Positions 22,487 to 33,036 of a stretch of 64,000 nt of DNA are shown here, piece by piece. Every line of letters starts with the position of its first letter. Position 1 is the stretch's first letter. The stretch comes from Cololabis saira (Eukaryota > Chordata > Actinopteri > Beloniformes > Belonidae): contig NC_084610.1 in assembly GCF_033807715.1 (NCBI RefSeq), positions 5,642,769 to 5,706,768 of the forward strand, given 5' to 3'. The notes beneath the pieces were generated by a model that ran no database searches, had not been told where the DNA came from, and saw nothing but the letters and a program-made list of their open reading frames with translations. The position numbers and the translations under genes are program-made.

Positions 22487-22950
22487 TTTATGTGGGAGCA
22501 GGAAGGGTGTAGGTTATCTCACACAATTTCTAAATTTTGGTGCAAATGTTTGTCATAAAACAGGGATATAAAGTCATAAGTCATGCACCACCATGTACTG
22601 GCAGTGTGCTGTGTAAAATGACGTCTGATATCCTGAACACATGGCCGGTTAGCTCAGTTGGTTAGAGCGTGGTGCTAATAACGCCAAGGTCGCGGGTTCG
22701 ATCCCCGTACTGGCCAGTCTAAGTTATTTTGGGGAGTGCTGGCCTAGCGAGAATGGCTCTTCATCACAACGAGTAAAAAACTAAAAGAATTAAGGTCATG
22801 GAATTACTTGATCAGGGTCTAGATCTCAACCAATCAACTGTGATGAGGCTAAAGCTAGCTGTCCATAAGTGAATCCTGAAAAACTGGCAAACTGAATTTC
22901 TTCACCTCAAGTTAGTGAATCTTGTGTTATCCAACCATGGGGGTACTTAG
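22487..22950 (+). repeat. tRNA-Ile repeat unit 3
   Basis: This copy starts within the GGAGCAGGAAGGGTGTAGG block, continues through AAATGTTTGTCATAAAACAG and the tRNA at 22643, and then lacks part of the downstream block (GGCCTAGCGAGAATGGCTC joins two segments that are separate in other units). It ends after the CTAGATCTCAACCAATCAA region and a TCTTGTGTTATCCAAC block shared with the unit at 25728. Confidence 0.8.
22643..22716 (+). tRNA. tRNA-Ile (anticodon AAT)
   Basis: A 74-nt cloverleaf, the same as the copy at 20773 except for CTGGCCA at the 3' end, which gives a G-U pair in the acceptor stem. A and B boxes are intact, and a TTTT tract follows within about 12 nt (GTCTAAGTTATTTT). It lies in ramp1 intron 2, sense strand. 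Confidence 0.96.
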
Positions 22951-23087
22951 GATTGCCCACTTTTTTAGTTTCCTTTATTGCCTCATTTGTTTTGAAATAT
23001 TTAATGCAAGGTGAAACACTTATATCTTGCCGTCCGTCTGGGGTTGTATTCTTCTAATATTAGGACACAATTCGATTTTTTTCTTAA

Positions 23088-23422
23088 AGGAGCTTGAGGC
23101 CGGATTGTGGCAGGATTTATGAAAAAAATCCGTATACGTTTTAAGTTTTCTAGTAATAATGTCAGATGAAGCGTTCCAAACCCAAAAGAATGAGCCCTCT
23201 AGTGTATCTCTCCTTTGCCTTGAACAGGCTGTGTGCTGCAAAATGTGCTGCAATTCGGTCTCAAATTTCCCGCGCTGGGCTGCGGATGTGACGTCACATG
23301 ACGCTGCATGTGCGTTCTCCCCGTTCTCCCGTGCCGGCTTCACTGTTGGCTGCAGTACCCCCAACGGCCGTCGTGGTGAAGGGTGGCGCTAGAGAGTCTC
23401 ATTTCTTAAGCCTCAAGCTCCT
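23088..23422. mobile_element. piggyBac-like MITE, perfect 13-bp TIRs and TTAA duplication
   Basis: The element begins AGGAGCTTGAGGC and ends GCCTCAAGCTCCT, an exact 13-bp inverted repeat. TTAA lies immediately outside both ends (23084-23087 and 23423-23426). It is 335 bp with no coding capacity. Perfect ends and target sites suggest a relatively young insertion in ramp1 intron 2. Confidence 0.85.
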
Positions 23423-24154
23423 TTAAATATTATTATTTGAGGGAATACAAACGTTTGCACATTATTATAAATGGAAACATCACTTGAGTCGCTTTGCGAT
23501 TGCTTCAACTCCTGCCAACTGGGCCCTGAATCTGATTCCTCCCAATCACCCGGACCGTCTCGTCATTTTCACACATCGCCAACCATGACGGGGGACCAGG
23601 AAAACTGGGTCGTATCCAGCAAATCTCTGGATTCACAGCCATCGATTCTGCTGCCATCTGAGCCCCAGCAGGGGTGGAAGCATTTTGAAGACACCTCATG
23701 TTAGATCAAACTGAAAAAACTAAAGAAAATACACATAGTAAAGCATAAACATGTTCAACAGGGCCAGTCTTTCTAAGCATTAGAGCGCCATCCGGGCCAG
23801 AATCCCTGCCCGCTGTGGTGCAATGCTGCCCTGTTGGTATGCATCTCCATTTCTCTCCCACCTAGCAGTTATATTTAGCCGTGTTAAGCCCGCTGGTAAT
23901 TCTAGAGACTCCTTTGCCTTTTTTCCTACCAACAGGAATCCCACACTGCTGATCCGCTCTGAGAGGACGTTTCAAAGACATCCCGAGTAAAGAGTTCAAC
24001 ATGAAGAGTGCAAATCAGTGCAGGATGAAAGACATCATTAGTTGATGTTTTAAACTTAAAATGTATCTCTTAGCATTCATGTGCCACTGTTCACCGTGCA
24101 GCCAGAGATCCCTTGGTGAATGTACGTTTGTCTGTGTGTCGCCGCCCTCTGCAG

Positions 24155-24410
24155 GATCTACGAGGGACTCACCAACTGCACCTACCAGGTGGCCCTGAGG
24201 CTGGACTGCTTCTGGCCCAATCAAGTGGTCGATGGCTTCTTCATGCGGATTCACCGGGACTACTTCCCAGGCTGCGCTCTGACCGGCCGGCTCCTCGGCG
24301 ACCCGCCCATCCGGGTCCTGGCGCCGTTCATCGCCGTGCCGGTGCTGGTCACCCTGCTGATGACCGCCGTGGTGGTGTGGAGGAGTAAACACACGGAGGG
24401 AGTGCTCTAG
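24155..24410 (+). CDS. ramp1: Receptor activity-modifying protein 1, exon 3 (ectodomain end, membrane helix, tail)
   Basis: The last exon completes codon 65 and runs to TAG at 24408-24410. It encodes cysteines C73 (LTNCTYQ), C83 (LDCFWPN) and C105 (FPGCALT), the DPP motif at 114-116 just outside the membrane, a membrane helix at about residues 119-140, and a short basic tail WRSKHTEGVL. CFWPN, the FF after the WPN helix and the SKxTEG tail fit RAMP1. The residue after C73-T74 is Tyr, where human RAMP1 has Trp74, a residue known to govern small-molecule antagonist affinity. NCT at 72-74 is a formal glycosylation sequon, but its Asn precedes a disulphide cysteine. The acceptor is CTCTGCAG. Confidence 0.9.
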
Positions 24411-25166
24411 TGACCCCCGACCTCGGCTCTCATGGACTCATGACAAGCAGAGAGCCAGAGAGTTGTGAACCCGTTTTATGTTATTATTATGACGACATTG
24501 AAGAGTAAAGCTGCACAGGAACCATTTAATATCATTAAAAATATTAAACTGCAGCAAAAATGCAATAAAACATCTGTGTGGTATGAATCCCGCTGTGATC
24601 TGTGCAGTGGGCTTTAGTGGACACCATCACCGAGAGGAGAGGAGCACGGTAAAATAGTGCTGCAAGATTCAGGCGACTCTGAGGCCTTGCATTTTAATTA
24701 CAATCTGCTCTCATGGCCCGAAACATTTCGTGAACTCATAAATAACAGTAGAGAGGAGGACAGTCAGCCGGCTTGGATGAATGATTCCCAGAAGGTGGGG
24801 AAAGGGCAGGGAGGGGAAGAGAAAGTGGGGAGAAAGATGAAGCTTTGAACAAAAGGTTGGGGTTCTGTTTCATGTGCAGCTGAGGCCTGACATCGCCACA
24901 TGTTTAGTTATTTCACCGTCTATGTTCCTGAATCTCATTGTCAAATATTTGCTTCTGTCTTTTATTTTTCTCAAAGAGAGATTTCTGTCTGGATGTGTGA
25001 ATAAAGTTCAGTGTTTGAATAGTGCAGATATCGTACCTTTATTTAACATCATGAAATCTAATCACGTTTTTGATCGATTTAAATGATTACTGTCCTATGA
25101 GATGGACTGCATACCTATCATAGCATGAGTGAGATTATAAAATTATTCATATCATCTCATAAATGT
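24411..25166 (+). other. ramp1: ramp1 3' UTR and 3' flank
   Basis: The 3' UTR begins at 24411. The first good poly(A) signal is at 24564-24569, and a second AATAAA at 25000-25005 is followed by GT-rich text, so two alternative ends are possible. No other gene is seen before the tRNA unit at about 25150. Confidence 0.6.
24564..24569 (+). terminator. ramp1: ramp1 polyadenylation signal
   Basis: AATAAA occurs 154 nt after the stop codon, followed by CATCTGTGTGG, a GT-rich element typical of the downstream cleavage signal. Confidence 0.65.
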
Positions 25167-25240
25167 GGCCGGTTAGCTCAGTTGGTTAGAGCGTGGTGCT
25201 AATAACGCCAAGGTCGCGGGTTCGATCCCCGTACTGGCCA
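25167..25240 (+). tRNA. tRNA-Ile (anticodon AAT)
   Basis: A 74-nt gene identical to the one at 22643, with a complete cloverleaf and intact A and B boxes. The downstream TTTT tract lies about 10 nt after the end (GTCTACGGTATTTT). It is located downstream of the ramp1 poly(A) signal at 24564. Confidence 0.96.
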
Positions 25241-25727
25241 GTCTACGGTATTTTGGGGAGTGCTGGTCTAGCGGTAACAGAGGTAGGTGTGGAGGAAATC
25301 GTTCTGACTACTATAAAAATGGGACAACTGTTCAAAGCGTATGAGTGACAATTGCTCTTCGTCACTCACAAGTACAAAAACTTCAAGAATATTGGCTTTA
25401 GAATGACCTGATCAAGGTATTGATCTCAACCAACCATCAACTATGATGAAGTTTGTACAGATTTAACTTTAACTAGGCAAACGGGTGAACCCTGGGATGA
25501 ACTCACAGACTTGCTCCTATGATTATGGAGGCGTTATGATATCAAGCTCATTTTATTAGCAGCACCTCTAATTCCTGTGGGAGGAGGAAGGGTGTAGGTT
25601 ATCTCACACAATTTCTAAATTTTGGGGCAAATGTTTGTCATAAAACAGGGATATAAAGTCATAAGTCATGCGCCACCATGTACTGGCAGTGTGCTGTGTA
25701 AAATGACGTCTGATATCCTGTACACAT

Positions 25728-25801
25728 GGCCGGTTAGCTCAGTTGGTTAGAGCGTGGTGCTAATAACGCCAAGGTCGCGGGTTCGATCCCCGTACTGGCC
25801 A
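25728..25801 (+). tRNA. tRNA-Ile (anticodon AAT)
   Basis: A 74-nt gene identical to those at 22643 and 25167. A TTTT tract follows after GTCTACGTTA. The upstream flank (AAAATGACGTCTGATATCCTG) is shared almost exactly with the copy at 22643, so those two units are the closest relatives on that side. Confidence 0.96.
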
Positions 25802-26454
25802 GTCTACGTTATTTTGGGGAGTGCTGACCTAGTGGAAACATAGGTGGGTGTGGAGGAAATCGTTCCGACTACTGAAAATGGTTGAAACGTTCCATTAAAA
25901 GCCTATAAGCGAGAATGGCTCCTCATCACAACGAGTAAAAGAATTAAGGTCTTGGAATGACCTGACCAGGGTCTAGATTTCAACCAATCAAATGTGATGA
26001 GGCCAAAGCTAGCTGTCTTTAAGTGAATCCCCCAAAACTGGCAATGCCTGAATTTCTTCTTCCCCTCAAGTTATTGAATCTTGTGTTATCCAACACACAG
26101 ATTCTGGACCTGGACCTGGATAAGTAGGCTGTTCTTGAGGGTCTGAAATTCTCATTATTGTGGAGCTTTTACTTAAGGTTTGAGAAAGGTTGCACACAAT
26201 TCCTGTCTAAACTGTATGTCTTTTAATGAAAGTTTTAAATTTTTCATGGCTTTAGAGCATTTGAACAATCACATCGTGTCTCAACTGTTGCTGCCAATAA
26301 ATCAAATGATTACTTCAGCTACTCCAAATTCAAATGATCGCACAACTTTACGCATGTTGTAAAAACGCCCAAAGTCTGCAAAACAGCAAAGCAAGTTGCC
26401 CATTGAACAGCTCTCCAGACAGATCAAGTACTAAGTGTTGAAGAAGTGCAGAAT

Positions 26455-26530
26455 ATTTTCAGATTCAGATTCAGATTCAGATTTATTAATCCCTTTGGGA
26501 GGTTCCCTCAGGGAAATTGACATCTCGGAT
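26455..26530 (-). mobile_element. LINE 3' tail fragment
   Basis: The minus strand reads a fish-LINE-like 3' end (TTTCCCTGAGGGAACCTCCC, then AAAGGGATTAATAAA) followed by a short tandem tail of TCTGAA units. Only the tail is present. Confidence 0.55.
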
Positions 26531-26699
26531 TGGCTTGAATTATTCAAAATAAATGATATAGAATAAAATGACCACAAAAATCCACTATTAGAGCCTCGGA
26601 GTGGTTTGTAAAGAATTAGGGTGCAGTCCCTAGGATGTGCTTGCATGTACTGTATGCATGAAGTGTAGAAGTGTGAGTGGTCAAAGAAAACCCCTTCAC

Positions 26700-26755
26700 C
26701 ACAGGGAAGCATGGTGGTGGCAGCATCATGCTGAGGGGATGGTAACAACAGAACC
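26700..26755 (+). mobile_element. Tc1-like transposase fragment
   Basis: Reads KHGGGSIMLRGW and then a stop. The KHGGGSIMLWG pattern belongs to the region just after the first catalytic Asp in Tc1 transposases. No TIRs were found around it. Confidence 0.45.
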
Positions 26756-27698
26756 AAAGGGATGATATATTTTATATATTTGTCCACATAGAAACTGATT
26801 ATTAAAGAAAACCTGTTTTAATCAGATTCCTGAGACATCAAGCATCTTATGTCCCTCACATGAGATGTTTTATTGAATCACTTCTGCTTTTTGGTAAAAA
26901 AAAAGATTTGCTCATCAGCGAAAAAGGTCGGGAACACTCGGGTTCAGAGTTCAGCCAATCAGAGAGATGACGGTTACGTGCCAGTCAGTAGAAGTACGGC
27001 AGGACCATGGTAACTTCTGTCTGAGGGGGAAGATGTCCTCATGACGGACACCAACCTGGGGTGGAAGAGCAACAAACCAGCACTTGAAGACAGGTCAACT
27101 TCGTCTACAGCCACAGATCAAGACTGTGTTTCAGTGTTCCCGTGTTCCCGTGCTGTCGGAGTATTTAAACACAATGTCATACTTTTTTCCTGCATGTAAA
27201 AGTTACAGCTCAGCACTCTCCGTATATTCTGCTGGGTGGGCTGTTCTGTCCTGTCGCTGACAGCGGGAATTAATGACGCCTGTGTTATCAAAGCAGTAAA
27301 AGCCTTCGACGGTTAAGCTTAGTCAAGCAATGCTTGGCTTTTCTGATTAATGCTCGAAGACCAGGACAGTATTTAAAGACAAATTTCAGCAGTTTTTGAT
27401 AATGACTAATGAATTTATGAAGATTAGGAGATCAGCCCTCATCGCCAGGTGAATGGAGGTGAGAGCTGAGAGTCACGAGCTAACGATTAGACTGGTGGAA
27501 GAGTTGGAGGTTAATGTCTCACTTGTTCTGGGTGTCTTTTGAGAGACGGTCAGCGTCAGCAGGGTTGTGTTGTTTCGATGTAGCCACTCAACGGCAACGT
27601 CCTCCTCACCGGCGGATACTCCTTCCTGGATACGTTTGTGTCGCAGCAGGGTTTAAACCGGGGAAAACAACTCTTTCAGAGACGTGCACGTTGTAGTG

Positions 27699-27985
27699 TT
27701 TCCCTGACCCTGCACCCCAACCTGGGACTTGCTGATTGGGCCGGAGCTTCGGGAGCTGCGTGCTGGCCTGCGGTCCCCACCCCTGGTCATCCCGTTGCTG
27801 GCCCCCCCTTCTCCTCCCTTTTCTCTCTTTTGTCCTGCAGGTGGTCGTGGGTGGCTTGTAGCTTGCATTACGGAGCACAAGTCTTTCCCTGACCCTGCAC
27901 CCCAACCTGGGACTTGCTGATTGGGCCGGAGCTTCGGGAGCTGCGTGCTGGCCTGCGGTCCCCACCCCTGGTCATCCCGTTGCTG
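27699..27985. repeat. Identical 102-bp direct repeat, period 185 bp
   Basis: 27699-27800 and 27884-27985 appear identical over 102 bp (TTTCCCTGACCCTGCACCCC ... GTCATCCCGTTGCTG), separated by 83 bp. They form the 5' side of a LINE 3'-end fragment that continues to 28282. The exact identity points to recent local duplication within the element. Confidence 0.85.
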
Positions 27986-28282
27986 CTTCCACCTGCCTGC
28001 TGTGCTGTTGCCGTCCCTGACCCACCAGTCTGGCCCTCGGCAGGAGGGTCCCCCCTTATGATCCAGGTCCTGCTCAAGGTTTCTTCCCTCCTAAAGGGGA
28101 GTTTTTCCTTGACACTGTTTGGCTTAAGGTTTTTCTCCCACTAGGGGAGTTTTTACCTGCCATTGTTTATGTAATAATTGCTCAGGGGTTTATGTTCTGG
28201 GTATGGGTCTCTGGAAAGCGTCTAGAGACAACTCTGTTGTATTAGACGCTATATAAATAAAATTGAATTGAATTGAATTGTA
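27986..28282 (+). mobile_element. 3' end of a non-LTR retrotransposon, (TTGAA)n tail
   Basis: Conserved blocks include CTGCTCAAGGTTTCTTCC, two GGGGAGTTTTT boxes, CTAGAGACAACTCTGTTGTA and GCTATATAAATAAAATTGAA, ending in repeated TTGAA. This is a very common LINE-type 3' region in teleosts; I do not assign the clade. The inverted partner lies at 32577-32771. Confidence 0.7.
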
Positions 28283-29126
28283 GACGCCAGGAATGACTCA
28301 CCACACTTTGTCTGGATAAGGCAGGAATTAAACATGTCCACGTTGATCTTCCTGGGGCTCGGTCCGAGGTAAGAACTTCGGAAAGGCAGCAAGGCAGCGT
28401 ACAACTGGTGATAAAAGAAAAGAAAGTGTATTGAGACAATTCCAGGAAGAAAATCAAAAATCGACCAAAATAATAAATCTAACATTTAAGAACTGAGATG
28501 GAGCTCTTTACAGATGTCGTTGAGAGGCTCTGAGATGTCCCCGTACTGCAGCTTCAGGAACCTCCGGGTCTTAGGAGCCTGTCGGCTTCCAGGAGGATAT
28601 CTGCAAACTCTCAAACATCTTCTTGAAAAGGTATATGATGCTTGTACTAGATAACGTGATCTGTGATTAATATGCGACTGTCAGAAATGGCTCTTGTATA
28701 CTTTCCATGTACTTACAAATGTGTACGCCATGCAGGTAATTGTGCTGTGACGTCAGCTCCTTCAGTCAGCCAGGTGAAGGCAGTTTAATCAAGAGCAGCC
28801 TCGTTTAATTAATTAATGTATTTCATTAATTAATGTATTTATTTATTTTTTGGGTATTTCACTGAAGGCTCAGTTATAAATTAATAGTAGACTTTTTAGC
28901 CACCAAACACAATATTTCACTAAGTATTTGCCGTCTGAAAAGAAGACTACAGGTAAAAGTGTCGTGCAGCACCTTGATTTTAATGTAAAAGTTAATATTA
29001 CATGAGTTTATTGACTTGCCTGATGTTTTTTTAAATTATTGCCGCCCCTTGAAAACAGTTTTCCTGTCGGAAAACCTAAAATAAAATCTAAACTGCTGTA
29101 CTAGATTACTGTCATGTGTTATTAGC
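28283..29126. other. Intergenic stretch, nothing recognised
   Basis: AT-rich sequence with TTAATTAATTAATGTATTT repeated near 28805-28850. No gene or structured repeat beyond this. Confidence 0.4.
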
Positions 29127-29400
29127 AGGATGTCCAAGTAATTTGCTGAATAGCCTCCAGCTAATCCAAAATGCAGCAGTGCGAGTGCTGACAGGGATCA
29201 ACAAGAGAGAACATGTCTCTCCTGTGTTAGCCTCAGTCCATTGGCTCGCTGTAAAACTCACAATCCAATAAAACATTTTATTACTTGCGCATAAAGTCCA
29301 AAATGACCTAGCTTGACGATATTTGCCAGATTTGATGGTACTTTATGTTCCTAATAGAGCTCTCCGTTGTCGCTGCTGAACTGCAGTCCAACCCATCCCA
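29127..29400 (+). mobile_element. L2/Rex1-like LINE reverse transcriptase C-terminal fragment
   Basis: The plus strand reads LNSLQLIQNAAVRVLTG, then REHVSPVLASVHWLAVKL, then LLLAHKVQND, with in-frame stops. These correspond to the QNAAARVLTG and HITPVLxxLHWLPV motifs found near the C terminus of L2/Rex1-type ORF2 proteins. It is inactive, bounded on the right by an AT microsatellite. Confidence 0.75.
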
Positions 29401-29426
29401 GTGTCTGCTGTCCACATCTGTTTTTT

Positions 29427-29430
29427 TATA

Positions 29431-29491
<61 letters not shown>
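29427..29491. repeat. (TA)n microsatellite
   Basis: About 28 to 30 TA units with one early interruption, directly after the LINE fragment. Confidence 0.9.
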
Positions 29492-29493
<2 letters not shown>

Positions 29494-32400
29494 AAATGTA
29501 ATTTAATTGAATTGGTGGTTTATGATGACACAAAGCTGAAATCTATTTCTCAGATGTCAGTAGAAAGTAAAAACCTACACAGAATAACCTGATGTATAGT
29601 TACAGTTAAAATCTTGAGCCACAAGGAAAAACTGAACATTTGGCCCAAGACACTGGACTATGAATGTATTTTATAACTAAGGTTCTATTTGGTTCTTTTA
29701 TAGGAGTCCATTAGCAGAACTGCCGTCACTTCAGCACTTAAGAGAGACTCCTGTTAGGGTCTTGTTAAGAAAGCATCGCTGTGTCAAAAAAGGTAAAGAA
29801 ATGATCCTTGGAGTCAGAAGATAGTTGCTGCTCATCTGAAAGGAGTAGGCTGAATTGCCATTTCCAAATGTTTCAGTATTTCGTTTTTACAAGACACCTT
29901 TAAACTCTCCACATTGTATTTAGATAAAAATATCATGTGCAACACTTTTACCTGCCTTCTTCATGTCTTGCCTGAAACTTCATTGGAGTCATTTTCCGTC
30001 ATGATATTCATGTTTTTGAGAGTAGAAGGTTTGCTGGTTTTTTACTTCTCTGTGCTCAAGCTGGGCCACAATAAATGTGGATATTGCTCTCTGTTGAGCC
30101 CTTTGGGTGTGTTTTTTTTTTCTTCATCGTCTTGATTGAAGGTCCAATTCGACACAAAGACAAGTTTGTTGTCAGGCAATAAAATGTTTTCCAGAAACGT
30201 AATGAAGCGCTCTTCTTTCCAGGTTCACGAGAGAAGCAGTGATTTCTGGTTCCCACACCCAACAGCAGACAATCCATCTGTACCAAGAACAATCTCTGTG
30301 GATGTGGACCCAGCCCGTATTTGTGAGTGGGGCCCGTCTGAGATGTAAATGAGCTCAAAAGTACGGCCCTGTATGGAATTGCCACCCGGTTCCATATTGG
30401 CCCGATATCAGTTGCTTACGTGGGTTTTCTTATGTGGTTGGCAACATTGACGCCATGTGGGAACAGATACACGGCATCGGGTTGATCCGTGCATGAAGTT
30501 CAGGAAAATTCTGCTAGCATAATCAAAAAAAGCTTTTTTTGGGGGAAAAAAAAGTAAATGAACAGATATCTCCTGATGTCTTGGCTCTTTCAAAACTTCT
30601 ATTTTCTATTTTTAACCTTTGCAGCTCACAAAAAGCATAATAACACATTTAAATCTCTATGCTCTTCTTTAGTCAACTATTTTAGAGCAGAACATGATTG
30701 AATAAAACTTTGCTATTAAACAAAAAAACAGCTTGGCCCTAATTCAATTGGGATGAACCTTAGAACGTGCAGCTTTGACAAGATTGGAAATTATGTTTCT
30801 TATCAAATCCAATGAAACAGTCTTGCACTAACCATAAAAAGCAGCAGATGGCAGTAAAAGCCCATAAAAGTGTGACGCCAAGTGCCCGGAAGGACATCAA
30901 GGACCCAGTCAATTAATTCCTACCGTTAATCTCCAGCAGCACAGCCCACTAATTTATTAGCTTTGCTTGGAAACAAAAGAAGAGAAATATGTATGAAGTG
31001 ACCAGATCAGTTCTAAAATTGTTTTTTACGTAGATGAAATTACATTTGTCAAGCTTCACACTTTGGGTTTGCAATTTAAACCAGGGTCCTGTATTTTATG
31101 CCCAATCAACAAGCATTGATCTTTCCCATTCGGCTGATCAATATCCATTGTCAAATGTGTTTTGGAATAAGTCTTGTGTAAACAAAGTGGGGGAGGGAAG
31201 ACGTTAGGGTGTCCTCAATCATCACAGAAGCCCCACGACCCTGAACCCCAGCGTGTTGCTGTGTCTTCCTTCCAATCAATCACCTTTGATCAAAGCTGTC
31301 AGCTGCACTCACGTCAGCGTGCACTGACGGTTGTGTGTGTGTTGTGTGCAGGTGAAGCGTTCATAGGACGACGGTGCTGTCAACCAAAAATGCGTTTACC
31401 CAGACATGACCAATGTATCACCAAGTCTTTACCAGCAAGCCTTATTACAGCGTCCGCACACAGGAGTCATTAAAAAGACAAAGTTAATGGACTCAGACAA
31501 GCAGCATCATGTGTAGCTTTAATATCTGCAGGCATCCACGGCACAGTAAAAAAAAAAAAAGAAAAAAGGCAGTGGGGGTGCTTCCATCGACTGGGACGAG
31601 CGCTGTTGCTAATGCTGCATGGGGAATTCTCCTGGAAAGCAATCACACAGGTAATCCACACTATATGAGAGAGAGGATGATTACAAATACTGGATTGGAA
31701 GTGGGCTTCTTCATGAAGGTAGGTGTAGAGCTCTAGAAACGGATTGGGGAAGGAAGGGATATACTAAGAGTGTGTTATTATATGCTCGCACATTATACAT
31801 TGTAAAGTATGCGTCTGCAGTGTGTACATGCTTACTGATTTCTCTTCCTTCCTCTGACAGAGAGAACAGAGACGTGCGGGCGGGGGGATGGATAGGTGGG
31901 TATTGAGTATGAAATCCCACTTCCCTGCAGAAATCTCAGCAGGTAGAGGCAGATTGCAGCTGCTGGATGAAATCCATGATTTTACAAAACAGCACTGTTG
32001 CCTCATCGACAGCCGTGTCATTTTCGTGGAAAAATGTCACGGATTTCTTGAATGCAGACCAGAATCCTTAAATGGAGGTTTATTTACAAACGAGCATGAA
32101 AACACCTACGTGAAAATAGTGGCAACCAAAAAGATTATAGGTACTGAGCTATTTCTAGCACTATATTGACACACTGTATTGACACGTTTAAACCTATTGT
32201 GACACTTGTTTTACGACTAACTCATCGAGCTAAACAGCCTGATTAATCATTAGTTTGTAATGAATTGTTATCATTAGCTTGTCTTTTTGCACAAATGACA
32301 CAAAATTAAATACTTAGAACAACTTGTTTTTCATGTGAAACACGTAAACATGGCCAATGCAGTTTTATTCACCTCTGTTGCATCAAAAATGAAGGCAAAT

Positions 32401-32576
32401 CAGTTTAATTAGTATTGACTGAAACATTGTGGAAGTTGGAGCTTCTGATGGAGGATTTATTGAGCAATCCCAGCTGATCAAATCAATAAGCAAATGGGTT
32501 GAAAGAACAAGTCAGGCAGCTAGCTGGAACATGTCCGTCTACCCTTAGCTACCGCACACTCACATGTACTGTACAT
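29492..32576. other. Intergenic stretch, mostly low-copy
   Basis: No exon, RNA gene or clear mobile element. The piece 30850-31010 (GCAGCAGATGGCAG ... CAGTCAATTAATTCC ... CACTAATTTATTAGCTTTGC) is free of repeats and contains several ATTA/TAAT cores, so it is a candidate regulatory segment by composition only. Confidence 0.35.
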
Positions 32577-32771
32577 GATTCAATTCAATTCAATTCAATT
32601 TTATTTGTATAGTGTCTAATACAACAAAAGTTGTCTCTAGGATCTTTCCAGAGACCCAGAACATGAACCCCCGAGCAATTATTACATAAACAATGGCAGG
32701 TAAAAACTCCCCTAGTGGGAGAAAAACCTTAAGCCAAACAGTGGCAAGAAAAAACTCCCCTTTAGGAGGAT
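32577..32771 (-). mobile_element. 3' end of a non-LTR retrotransposon, minus strand
   Basis: This is the reverse complement of the element at 27986-28282. It opens with repeated TTCAA and continues through ATTTGTATAGTGTCTAATAC, CAATGGCAGGTAAAAACTCC and GAAAAACCTTAAGCCAAACA. It is truncated beyond the second GGAGTTTTT box. Confidence 0.75.
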
Positions 32772-33036
32772 GATGATGAAAAGCATCCTGAACGTTGCTA
32801 TCTGTTTACTTAGAACGGGGTGATGTCAAGCATTACCAAAATGAAGTGTGTGCTTGGTGCATCACAGTGGTAGTGTTGCTTATATCAAAAGTTTGGGAGT
32901 TTTCAGCTTTCAATGCTTCAGCGTGAGCATGACCCAATCAATCATGACTACGGTCAGCTATGATGCTTACTCGCATGCCTAAAGAGTCAGTCTGATTGAA
33001 TCTGTGCATCCAGCCTCATTTCTAATGTCACTACTA

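Larger units (their letters stand above)
17770..24154 (+). other. ramp1: ramp1 intron 2, host of tRNA units and insertions
   Basis: A 6.4-kb intron with standard GT..AG borders (GTAAGT; CTGCAG). It contains an LTR-like insertion (17863-18163), one tRNA-Ile pseudogene and two intact tRNA-Ile genes within duplicated units, an (AT)n run, a long perfect hairpin and a TTAA-flanked MITE. The tRNA genes are in the sense orientation of ramp1. The piece 18169-20150 shows no confident exon; a short frame near 18480-18650 (rich in Pro, Ser, Glu) is not called. Confidence 0.85.
25150..26100 (+). repeat. Second tandem pair of tRNA-Ile repeat units (units 4 and 5)
   Basis: Two further units with tRNA starts 561 bp apart, nearly the same spacing as the first pair (560 bp), located just downstream of ramp1. 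All landmark blocks of the first pair recur in the same order. Unit 5 also has the extension ending TCTTGTGTTATCCAAC that is present in unit 3. The equal spacing suggests duplication of a whole dimer. Confidence 0.85.
26101..27698. other. Intergenic stretch with small LINE-tail and Tc1 fragments
   Basis: No gene was seen. At 26455-26530 there is a reversed LINE 3' tail: on the minus strand, a GGGATTAATAAAT block followed by (TCTGAA)n. At about 26700-26755, a stretch reading Lys-His-Gly-Gly-Gly-Ser-Ile-Met-Leu matches a conserved segment of Tc1-type transposases, followed by a stop. Both are too short to be more than fossils. Confidence 0.5.

Noticed and set aside
20150..26100. CRISPR-like regular repeats (tRNA units, 560-bp spacing)
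   Set aside because: The repeated parts are tRNA genes with long homologous flanks in a vertebrate genome; no short direct repeats with unique spacers.
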